Source: Syntrophales bacterium
Lineage (GTDB): Bacteria; Desulfobacterota; Syntrophia; Syntrophales; UBA4778
Reading direction: 5' to 3'
NCBI GenBank assembly: GCA_028712885.1
Contig: JAQTPK010000014.1
Location: forward strand, 1 to 55,549
Length of the DNA stretch: 55,549 bases
This document shows positions 24,928 through 32,268 of this stretch, piece after piece. The notes below the pieces were generated by a model. The model saw only the letters and a program-made list of their open reading frames with translations. It did no database searches and was not told the DNA's origin. Both the position numbers and the translations under genes were made by a program. The number at the start of each line of letters is the position of its first letter. Within the stretch, counting starts at the first letter, position 1.

Positions 24928-26859
24928 ATGCAGCAGTTCAAAAACCTGTTTACCCCATTAAGCATAAAGGGCCTGGAGGTCAGGAACAGGCTGGTCATGC
25001 TGCCGATGACTACGGGCTACACCGAGCCTGACGAAACGGTCGGGGATCGATTTATCAATTTTTTCGCCGAGCGGGCGAAAGGGGGCGTCGGCCTCATCAT
25101 CATTCCGTTTTCGCCGGTCCGGGCAGGCTCTCCCGTGGAGCCGGGGCTGTTCGAAGACCGCTTCATCCCGGGACTCCGCCGTCTCAGTTCCCGCCTCAAG
25201 GACGAAGGCGCCGGGACGGCTGCCCAGCTCATCACCTCCTATCATGTGATCTTCGCCGACGGCAACCCGGAGATCGTCGCGCCTTCGCCCGTGATGAACC
25301 AGCTGATGCGGGTGGTCCCGAGGGCGCTGACCGTCGATGAAATCCGCCAGATCGTCCGCGAATACGGCAGCGCGGCCCGCCGCGCCCGCGAGGGAGGATT
25401 CGACGCCGTCGAGATCCTTGTCGGCGGAGGCTATCTCCTCAACCGCTTCCTTTCACCCATCAGCAACAAACGTGAGGACGAGTACGGCGGCGACCTGCAG
25501 AACCGGATGAGGATCATCCTGGAAGTGATCGAGAGCATAAAGAGGGAAGCCGGTGCGGATTTCCCCATCGGCTGCCGCCTCAATGTTCAGGAGCAGATGC
25601 CGGGAGGTCACACCATCGAGGAATCGGGGATCGTCGCCGGCATCCTGGAGAAGGCCGGGATCGACGTGATCAACGCCTATACCGGCTGGCATGAGTCGCC
25701 GGTGCCTACGGTTGCGCCTTCCCTGCCCAAGGGCGCGTTCGCCCATCTCGCCGGCAGGATAAAGGCCGGCGTCGGCATACCGGTCATCGCCGCGAACCGC
25801 ATCAACGACCCCTTCACCGCCGAAAAAATAATAGCCGAAGGTCTGGCCGATTTCGCCGGCATGGGCAGGGCGCTGCTTGCCGATCCGGATCTTCCGAACA
25901 AGGCGAGGGACGGCAGGGTGGACGAAATCACCCCCTGCCTGGCCTGCTCCAACTGTCTCTCCGAAGTAATGGCGTCGTACCGGAAATGGGGCAAGCCTGT
26001 GTCGACGTTCTGCACGGTAAATCCGTTCGCGGGGAAAGAGGCGGAGTATGCGCTCGTCCCCGCCGCGCGGAAGAAGAGGGTCTTTGTCGTCGGGGGGGGG
26101 CCCGGGGGCATGGAAGCGGCGGTAACAGCGGCGTCGAGGGGGCACCAGGTCACCCTTTTCGAGAAGGGAAGCGAGCTCGGCGGCAGGCTCCTGATCGCGG
26201 CGCTCCCGCCCTTCAAGGAAGAGATCAGGAATCTGATTGTCAGCCTGGCGGCCCGGGCACGGAAGGCGGGCGTGGAAATAGTACTCAACAGGGCAGTCGA
26301 TGCCAAATGGATAGGGAAGCAGAAGCCGGATGTCCTGGTGCTGGCGACCGGCGCCGACAATCTCGTTCCGCCGATCCCCGGAATTGCGGGACCAAATGTG
26401 GTTCTGGCGGAAGACGTGCTTGCCGGCAGGAGAACGGTGGGGAACAAGGTTGCGATCGTAGGGGGCGGGATGGTCGGCTGCGAAACCGCGGAATTTCTCA
26501 TTGAGAGGGGTGTAACTCAGGTCACCGTCCTGGAGATGCTCGAGCGCCTGGCCGAGAACGTCTCGCTCACTTACCGCCCGTTTTTCCTGGCGAGGCTGAA
26601 AAAGGAGGGCGTCCGGATGCAGACCGGGGCGACCGTCACGCGCATTACCGACAAGGGCGTCCATGTGAGCCAGAACGGCGACGACGGGTTCGTCGAGGCC
26701 GATACGGTCGTGCTCGCGGTCGGATTCAAGGCCGATCCCGGAAAATCGGAGCCTTTCAAAGGCAAGGCGCCGGAGGTCTATTTCGTGGGCGACTGCGCCA
26801 AGGCGCGCATGATCAAGGACGCGATCGAAGAGGGCTTCCAGATCGGAAGATCCGTCTGA
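24928..26859 (+). CDS. FadH-like 2,4-dienoyl-CoA reductase/enoate reductase family enzyme
   Basis: A 643-residue enzyme of the old-yellow-enzyme plus pyridine-nucleotide-reductase type (FadH, trimethylamine dehydrogenase, enoate reductase). Residues 1-330 form the FMN barrel: FTPLSIKGLEVRNRL, GYLLNRFLSPISNKREDEYG, TGWHESPVPT with the proton-donor His, PKGAFAHL and ANRINDP. A 4Fe-4S site follows (CLACSNC and a later Cys), with a longer loop before the fourth Cys than in E. coli FadH. The C-terminal half has an FAD site (VFVVGGGPGGMEAA, about 390) and an NAD(P)H site (VAIVGGGMVGCETA, about 512). It would reduce a conjugated double bond, perhaps an enoyl- or dienoyl-CoA. GGAAGGAG precedes the ATG at 24928. 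A strong terminator follows the stop. Confidence 0.9.
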   Translation: MQQFKNLFTPLSIKGLEVRNRLVMLPMTTGYTEPDETVGDRFINFFAERAKGGVGLIIIPFSPVRAGSPVEPGLFEDRFIPGLRRLSSRLKDEGAGTAAQLITSYHVIFADGNPEIVAPSPVMNQLMRVVPRALTVDEIRQIVREYGSAARRAREGGFDAVEILVGGGYLLNRFLSPISNKREDEYGGDLQNRMRIILEVIESIKREAGADFPIGCRLNVQEQMPGGHTIEESGIVAGILEKAGIDVINAYTGWHESPVPTVAPSLPKGAFAHLAGRIKAGVGIPVIAANRINDPFTAEKIIAEGLADFAGMGRALLADPDLPNKARDGRVDEITPCLACSNCLSEVMASYRKWGKPVSTFCTVNPFAGKEAEYALVPAARKKRVFVVGGGPGGMEAAVTAASRGHQVTLFEKGSELGGRLLIAALPPFKEEIRNLIVSLAARARKAGVEIVLNRAVDAKWIGKQKPDVLVLATGADNLVPPIPGIAGPNVVLAEDVLAGRRTVGNKVAIVGGGMVGCETAEFLIERGVTQVTVLEMLERLAENVSLTYRPFFLARLKKEGVRMQTGATVTRITDKGVHVSQNGDDGFVEADTVVLAVGFKADPGKSEPFKGKAPEVYFVGDCAKARMIKDAIEEGFQIGRSV

Positions 26860-26874
26860 GGCGGGGAGAGATTC

Positions 26875-26912
26875 GGCCTGTTCCACTGCTGCAGTGGAAC
26901 AGGCCTTTTTTT
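26875..26912 (+). terminator. Strong rho-independent terminator
   Basis: A near-perfect hairpin: GGCCTGTTCCACTG at 26875-26888 and its complement ending at 26905, followed by seven T. It ends the flavoenzyme operon. Its T tract touches the stop codon of the convergent TetR gene. In the other direction there is no T tract. Confidence 0.9.
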
Positions 26913-27537
26913 ATTCCCTGCCGGACGAGACCGTTTTCCAGAAGAGGGGAAAAAACCGCGGCACCGTGTCCGCCAGCTTCCATTTCATCCCTTTGTAATA
27001 CCAGAGATGGATCTGGCGGTAGCAGAACATGAAATACAGATCCATGCAGTCCCTGGGAGTGACGGAGGCGTCGATTTCCTTCCTCCGGAGGCCGTACTGG
27101 CATATCTCCCGGAAAAATTTTTCCGCGTCCTTCCTGACGTATGTCTTTTCCCGCATCCAGGTGCGCATCGGCACGGTAACGAACGCCGCGACCGCCACAC
27201 CGGGATTTTGATCGTAATAGTCGAGCGTCGCCCAGAATACCTTCCGGAACATTTCCCTGCTGCTTTCCAGCCCTTTGACGTGCGCCTGGACGAGCCCTCC
27301 GATCTCGCTTATCTTCTCGTCCAGAATGGTGAAGAGGAGGTCCTCCTTGGACTGGAAGTATTTGTAGATCGTGCTCGGACTGAGACCCGATTTCCGGTAG
27401 ATGCCCCGGAGGTTCACCTGGTGAAAATCGTTCCGGGAGAACAGCTCGAGCACGGCCGGGTAGAGCCTTTCCTTCATTTTAGGAGGAAGGGGCGGCTTCG
27501 CCGCCGCCGCGTTCCTGGTCTGCTTCCGGCCTTTCAC
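26911..27537 (-). CDS. TetR/AcrR-family repressor of the acyl-CoA cluster
   Basis: A 208-residue TetR regulator. After a basic N-terminus the HTH reads LYPAVLELFSRNDFHQVNLR, GIYRKSGLSPSTIYKYFQSK, EDLLFTILDEKI. The C-terminal domain is Trp/Tyr-rich (DLYFMFCYRQIHLWYYKG), which suits a hydrophobic or acyl-CoA ligand, as in FadR/PsrA-like TetR proteins. It is the third gene on the minus strand after the ligase and the hot-dog protein, with a 30-base gap. A palindrome upstream of the ligase (30085-30097) is a candidate operator for it. Confidence 0.88.
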   Translation of the reverse strand: MKGRKQTRNAAAAKPPLPPKMKERLYPAVLELFSRNDFHQVNLRGIYRKSGLSPSTIYKYFQSKEDLLFTILDEKISEIGGLVQAHVKGLESSREMFRKVFWATLDYYDQNPGVAVAAFVTVPMRTWMREKTYVRKDAEKFFREICQYGLRRKEIDASVTPRDCMDLYFMFCYRQIHLWYYKGMKWKLADTVPRFFPLFWKTVSSGRE

Positions 27538-27567
27538 GGATGACCTCTTTTCGCTGTTTCCTCAAAT

Positions 27568-28452
27568 TCACCGGGAACCGTTCAGCCTGACATACCCGTC
27601 GCTCACGGCGTATTTACCCTCGTCATCGAGCACATCGAAGGAGACATGCCGGACGCCGTCCTCGTTCTCCCGTCGCGTAACGCGTACAATCACCGAGCTC
27701 CCCGGGAAAACCATTCCGGTAAAGCGGCAGGAGACGGCGGCCACCGACTCGGGGCGGCCCGAAGCCTCCACGTTCGTAATCTCCCTGACGGCAAAAGCCA
27801 GCGTCGCCGTGCCCTGGAGAATAATGCCGGGAAGGCCGACCTTCCGGGCGAATTTCCTGGAGGTATGGATCGGGAAATAGATGCGCGCGCAGCCGTCGTA
27901 GATATAAGGCCGCAGGGGATCTATCTTGACGCGCGAAGACCAGAGCGTTCCTCCCGGCTCCCCGAATCTGTGCGGAACAGGCAGCGCGTCCGTCCCCGCG
28001 CCCGGGCCATCGCATTCGACGCCGCGCAGAAGCCCTCCTACATGCTCCGTGAATACCTTCCCGCCGCCGCGGTCCGCGGCGTCGTACCTGATGACGATAT
28101 ATGTCCCCGCCGGATGGGGGGCGATGGCGCAGATGGATCCATTAATTTTAAGCTCGACGCCGGGCTCGATCGGCGCGTGGAATTCCAGGTGCTCCGTGTA
28201 GTGCACCTGCCGCTGCATGGCCGCGAAAGGAAAATCGGCGGCCTGGATGAACTCCGGCAGATTCTCCGAAATCGGCCAGGTGGCGGCCACGCTGAACATC
28301 GGCGGGGCAATGACGCCCGTTTCCGCCTCGTCGTCGAAGAAGGCGGGGTTATCGTCGTCGACGGCCGCGGCATAGTTCATGGTATCGCGCCAGCTGACGG
28401 TCCTGGAGCAGGGTTTCAGAGGAGTTCCCGCAAAACGCGTGCTTACTTTCAT
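27568..28452 (-). CDS. Double hot-dog MaoC/FAS1-like dehydratase
   Basis: A 294-residue protein with two hot-dog domains, as in type 2 enoyl-CoA hydratases and mesaconyl- or itaconyl-CoA hydratase-like proteins. The N-terminal domain (about 1-150) has YAAAVDDDNPAFFDDE. The C-terminal domain (about 165-290) has IYFPIHTSRKFARKVGLPGI and the helix LQGTATLAFAVREI. The usual hydratase-2 motif GDxNPxH places Asp and His together; here the first domain has Asp and Asn without His, and the second has His without Asp. Catalysis may be lost or use residues from both domains. Ten bases separate it from the ligase gene, so it probably acts on the same acyl-CoA. AGGAG lies upstream. Confidence 0.82.
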   Translation of the reverse strand: MKVSTRFAGTPLKPCSRTVSWRDTMNYAAAVDDDNPAFFDDEAETGVIAPPMFSVAATWPISENLPEFIQAADFPFAAMQRQVHYTEHLEFHAPIEPGVELKINGSICAIAPHPAGTYIVIRYDAADRGGGKVFTEHVGGLLRGVECDGPGAGTDALPVPHRFGEPGGTLWSSRVKIDPLRPYIYDGCARIYFPIHTSRKFARKVGLPGIILQGTATLAFAVREITNVEASGRPESVAAVSCRFTGMVFPGSSVIVRVTRRENEDGVRHVSFDVLDDEGKYAVSDGYVRLNGSR

Positions 28453-28461
28453 CGGAACACC

Positions 28462-30057
28462 TCAACTCCTTCCTGTCATGGCCTTGACTTCCTGTTTCAG
28501 GGCCATCTTGTTCACCTTGCCCGTAGGAAGCAGCGGCAACAGCGGGCGGATAAAGAACCTCTTCGGCACTTTGAAGTTGGCCAGCCGCGTCTTGCAGTAT
28601 TCCCTCAGGCCTTCTTCGCTGATTTCCTGTCCGGGTTTCTGCATGATAAACGCCCAGCCGACTTCCTGGAAGATGTCGTCGGGGGCCGCCACCACCGCAG
28701 CGAAGACTACGCCTGCATGCGATTCGAGAATGTCTTCAATCTCGCGGGGGTAAACGTTCTCCCCGCCCGTTTTGTACATATCAGTTTTCCTGTCCGTAAT
28801 ACAGATATAACCGCGCCCGTCCCTGCAGGCGAGATCGCCGGTAAGATACCACCCGTCCTTGTCCATTACCTTTGCCGTCTCTTCCGGTTTGTTCAGATAA
28901 CCCTTGAAGAGAATCGGGCCGCGCACGGCGATCTCTCCCACGTTCCCGTCCGGGAGCTCGTTTCCGTCTTCATCGACTATCTTCAACTCGAAAGGCGGCG
29001 GCGCCTTACCGGCCGTCAGGATCAGAGTATCCAGGGAATCCCCCGGCTCGGTATAGGTCACGAATCCGCACACCTCCGTGCTGCCGTATCCCGTGATCAT
29101 CCTGGCGCCCGTCCTGCTGCAGATGGCGGCAAGGGCCCGGACCAGGACCTCCGGTGCTTTTGCCCCCGCCCAGGCGAAGACCTCGATGCTGCTCATGTCG
29201 GTCTCCTTGAAGAGCGGCTGCTGCATTTCCAGAAGGAACATCACCGGAAGCTGGCCGAGAAAGGTGAGCTTCTCCTTTTGTATCATCCTGAGCGTCTCCA
29301 CGGGATCGAACTTGTCCATACACACCAGGCAGGCACCCGCCATGATGCTGCCGAATCCGATCTCCACGTCGGCGGCGACGTGATTGACGGGGAAATGAAG
29401 CAGTACCCGCGATCCGGGGTGTATGTAAAATTTCTGAACCTCCACTTTTATATTCTCCACGATGCTCCGATGCGTGTGCACGACTCCCTTAGGCTTCCCC
29501 GTCGAGCCGGACGTGTACATGAGCAGGGCTTCGTCATTTCCGCTGGCGGAAGCGGCCCTCCTGTCCAGCTCGGGCAGCAGGTGGTCTCTTGCCTTTCCGG
29601 TAAAATCAAGGAAACTTTCCGCGCCGGCAATCGGATCGCCGAGAATGAGAATTTTCCTGATGAAGGGGAATTCTCCCGCAAGAGCGCGGATCCCTTCCCC
29701 GAGGTCGTTGTCCAGAAAACGCCGCAGCGCGATGAGCACTTTCGGCCTGCTGTCGCCGATCTGGTACCGCAATTCATCCATCGTAAACTTCGGATTCATT
29801 CCCATCCAGACGGCCCCCACCTTCCCCGCGGCCATATAGCTGGTCAGAAATTCCGGCCTCGCCATGGCCAGGAAGGCCACACGATCCCCTTTTTCGACGC
29901 CGATTTCGAGCAGGGACAAGGCCACTTTGTCCGTCTCCTTTTTCAAATCGGCCCACGTCAACCTCGATTCCTCAAAAACGACCGCCTCGGCACCGGGCCT
30001 CTCGGCGGCCCATTTCTCAACGTAATGCCACGTCTGCGAAAGACTTTTCCACGCCAT
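28462..30057 (-). CDS. Acyl-CoA synthetase (AMP-forming ligase)
   Basis: A 531-residue ANL-superfamily enzyme that activates a carboxylic acid to its CoA thioester through an acyl-AMP. The P-loop-like motif YTSGSTGKPKG (about residue 182) is followed by GYGSTEVCGF, GWYLTGDLACRDGRGY, then DRKTDMYKTGGENVYPREIE. The catalytic Lys is in LPTGKVNKMALK at the C-terminus. Chain length and substrate cannot be stated; the GENVYP motif is shared by medium-chain and aromatic acyl ligases. It leads the operon with the hot-dog protein and the TetR repressor. The ATG has AAGGA ten bases upstream. Confidence 0.92.
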   Translation of the reverse strand: MAWKSLSQTWHYVEKWAAERPGAEAVVFEESRLTWADLKKETDKVALSLLEIGVEKGDRVAFLAMARPEFLTSYMAAGKVGAVWMGMNPKFTMDELRYQIGDSRPKVLIALRRFLDNDLGEGIRALAGEFPFIRKILILGDPIAGAESFLDFTGKARDHLLPELDRRAASASGNDEALLMYTSGSTGKPKGVVHTHRSIVENIKVEVQKFYIHPGSRVLLHFPVNHVAADVEIGFGSIMAGACLVCMDKFDPVETLRMIQKEKLTFLGQLPVMFLLEMQQPLFKETDMSSIEVFAWAGAKAPEVLVRALAAICSRTGARMITGYGSTEVCGFVTYTEPGDSLDTLILTAGKAPPPFELKIVDEDGNELPDGNVGEIAVRGPILFKGYLNKPEETAKVMDKDGWYLTGDLACRDGRGYICITDRKTDMYKTGGENVYPREIEDILESHAGVVFAAVVAAPDDIFQEVGWAFIMQKPGQEISEEGLREYCKTRLANFKVPKRFFIRPLLPLLPTGKVNKMALKQEVKAMTGRS

Positions 30058-30084
30058 AAAGGTTTGTCCTTTCCGTTATTTTTT

Positions 30085-30097
30085 GTAACATAGTTAC
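30085..30097. promoter_or_regulatory. Candidate TetR operator upstream of the ligase operon
   Basis: GTAAC, ATA, GTTAC form a perfect palindrome 28 bases upstream of the ligase start codon. Further GTTAC half sites occur near 30106 and 30153. The region is AT-rich and should hold the operon promoter. The TetR gene of the same operon is the likely binder. Confidence 0.55.
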
Positions 30098-30335
30098 GTA
30101 TTTTGGGTTACTTTAGACATGTAAGAACAAATTTGTCAATTATGAATATCATTGTTACGGGATTCTTATTCTTGACTTGAGCGGATCAGGTGCGCTAAGA
30201 ATCTTGCGGTACCGCCGTCAACCGGGAAGACTCCCGGTTTATCCCGAAGAAAGCGGCGAGAGGGATACGGCCTGCAGAGCATTCGGGTTTTCGCAAACCT
30301 CGCCGCCGGCCTTTCCAAAGCCTGCTGGTTCCGAG

Positions 30336-31259
30336 ATGAAACAGCTGTCCCTATTCGACTACAGCACGCCGGCCGAGCAGTGGGAGGAGGAATCCGCCAG
30401 GAGAGCCCTCGACGAGCTCTTCAGCCACGCGCGCATGTATCGATCCGGCGAGGCTTACGGAAATCTCCTGAAATTCATCGCCCGATTCCGTTCCTATTCC
30501 CCTTATAACGCCATGCTCCTGCATATCCAAATGCCGGAGGCGGTCCATGTCGCCCCCGCCCACAGGTGGATCAGGGAATACGGCCGCACCGTAAAGGCAA
30601 ATGCCCGCCCCCTGGTCATTCTTCAGCCGATGGGCCCGGTCATGTTCGTCTTTGATTTGTCGGAAACGGAACAGGGGACGGCCGGCGCAAGGCCCCTGCC
30701 GCGCGAAAAGGAAACCGCCCCGGACGCCCGAAAGACGGGCGGGCGGTTCCAGCAGACGATGGAAAATGCCATTCGGGACGGAATACGCATCAGAATGAAA
30801 AGGGATCTGCCGCAGGCGGCCGGACCGCTCCAGGAGGCCCAGGGAAGAGATATTTCCCCGCTGCCGTTTCCGATCGGCAGAAAAAAGCAGGAAGGTCTTC
30901 AGTACATGGCCGTGCCGGTCGGATTTGAAATATCCCTTAAAGAGGGACTGGATGCCGAGACCCTGTATCCGGCGCTGGTCCATGAGCTTGCCCGCCTCTA
31001 CTGCGGGCACCTGGGGAGCCCGAACCGGAAATGGTGGCCGAACCGCACGGGCCTGTCCCGGGAAGTACGCGAATTCGAGGCGGAATCGGTCGCCCGGCTT
31101 GTTTGCGCGCGCCTCGGCGTCAGACCCCCCGGAGAACTGATCGGCTCGTTCCTGGAAGGAATCGGGGATATCCCTCCGATCAGTCTCGAATGCATTATGA
31201 AATCCGCAGGGCTTATCGAGCAGATGGGAAACGAGCGGCTGAAGCCGCGGGAAACATGA
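30336..31259 (+). CDS. IrrE/ImmA-like protein with damaged zinc motif
   Basis: A 307-residue protein related to the ArdC-N/IrrE-type metallopeptidases found on plasmids and in phages. The N-terminal half has NLLKFIARFRSYSPYNAMLL and WIREYGRTVKANARPLVIL. The C-terminal half has the peptidase region VHELARLYCGHLG, then EFEAESVARLVCARLG with the third-ligand Glu. The zinc motif HEXXH is HELAR, so the second His is Arg and zinc proteolysis is doubtful. The start MKQLSLFD at 30336 is the usual family N-terminus; an extension to 30177 is not supported. Related proteins often travel with mobile DNA. It lies alone between the ligase promoter and an EamA transporter. Confidence 0.75.
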   Translation: MKQLSLFDYSTPAEQWEEESARRALDELFSHARMYRSGEAYGNLLKFIARFRSYSPYNAMLLHIQMPEAVHVAPAHRWIREYGRTVKANARPLVILQPMGPVMFVFDLSETEQGTAGARPLPREKETAPDARKTGGRFQQTMENAIRDGIRIRMKRDLPQAAGPLQEAQGRDISPLPFPIGRKKQEGLQYMAVPVGFEISLKEGLDAETLYPALVHELARLYCGHLGSPNRKWWPNRTGLSREVREFEAESVARLVCARLGVRPPGELIGSFLEGIGDIPPISLECIMKSAGLIEQMGNERLKPRET

Positions 31260-31302
31260 CCATCCGCCCGGTATCCTCCCTTGACGGCTTCCTTCCCTGG
31301 AT

Positions 31303-32187
31303 ATGAGTGATCAGAAGAAGGCATATTTATACGCCATAGCGGCCGTCCTGTTCTGGTCCACGGTTGCCTCCGCCTTCAAAATCACCCTCCAGTACATGAG
31401 CCCCGTCCTGATGCTTCTGATCGCGTCCGGAGTTTCCGCCGTCATTTTTTTCGCCATGCTCGCGTTCGGCGGCAAGTTCCACCTCCTTCGCGCCTGCACG
31501 GGAAAGGACCTGCTCAGATCATTTCTGCTCGGCGGCTTGAACCCTTTCCTGTACTATCTCATGCTCTTCAAGGCCTATTCGCTGCTCCCCGCCCAGGAAG
31601 CCCAGCCGTTGAATTGGACGTGGCCCATCATGCTGGCGCTCCTTTCCGTTCCCATTCTGAAGCAGCGGATCGGCCTCAGGAGCGTCGCCGCCCTGCTGAT
31701 CAGCTTTGCCGGCGTAATGTTCATTTCCACGGGAGGCGACCCCCTTTCCCTTCATTTCACAAATCCCTCCGGGGCATTCCTGGCCCTGTCGAGCTCCGTC
31801 GTCTGGGCGCTCTTCTGGATCTTCAACGTCCGCGACGGAAGGGACGAGAGGGTAAAGCTGTTCCTGAACTTTTCCGCCGGTTTCATCCTGACCGCCGCGT
31901 TTTTCCTCGCCGCCGGCGCCTCCGTCCCGCCTGCCTTTCCGGGGATTATCGGAGCGGCCTATATCGGCCTCTTCGAAATGGGGATAACGTTTTTCGTCTG
32001 GCTCAAGGCGCTTACGCTTTCGCGCACGACGGCGATGGTCGGGAATCTCGTTTACGCTTCCCCTTTTTTATCGCTTGTCCTGATCCATTACATTGTCGGG
32101 GAGGAGATACAAGCATCCAGCATTCTCGGACTCGTTCTCATCCTCAGCGGCGTCGCCGTTCAGCAATGGGGAAGGCGTGAAAAATGA
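31303..32187 (+). CDS. EamA-family (DMT) transporter
   Basis: A 294-residue inner-membrane protein with about ten hydrophobic helices arranged as two EamA halves (about 8-140 and 155-290). The first half begins AYLYAIAAVLFWSTVASAFK, and the second contains SGAFLALSSSVVWALFWIFN and ends GLVLILSGVAVQQWG. Family members export amino acids, nucleotides or other metabolites by proton exchange; the substrate is unknown. The ribosome-binding site is weak. It is 43 bases after the IrrE-like gene. Confidence 0.88.
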   Translation: MSDQKKAYLYAIAAVLFWSTVASAFKITLQYMSPVLMLLIASGVSAVIFFAMLAFGGKFHLLRACTGKDLLRSFLLGGLNPFLYYLMLFKAYSLLPAQEAQPLNWTWPIMLALLSVPILKQRIGLRSVAALLISFAGVMFISTGGDPLSLHFTNPSGAFLALSSSVVWALFWIFNVRDGRDERVKLFLNFSAGFILTAAFFLAAGASVPPAFPGIIGAAYIGLFEMGITFFVWLKALTLSRTTAMVGNLVYASPFLSLVLIHYIVGEEIQASSILGLVLILSGVAVQQWGRREK

Positions 32188-32268
32188 ACAAGGGCAGCCC
32201 TCATGCAACGACAAGGCGCAGCAGCATACGCCGCTGCTCCAGCGTCCGGCCGTGCCCGCATTTAAAAA

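Noticed and set aside
27646-30093. Plus-strand open frame of 815 codons opposite the ligase and hot-dog genes
   Set aside because: It is antisense to two genes with unmistakable motifs and its own translation is low in structure and rich in Arg and His.
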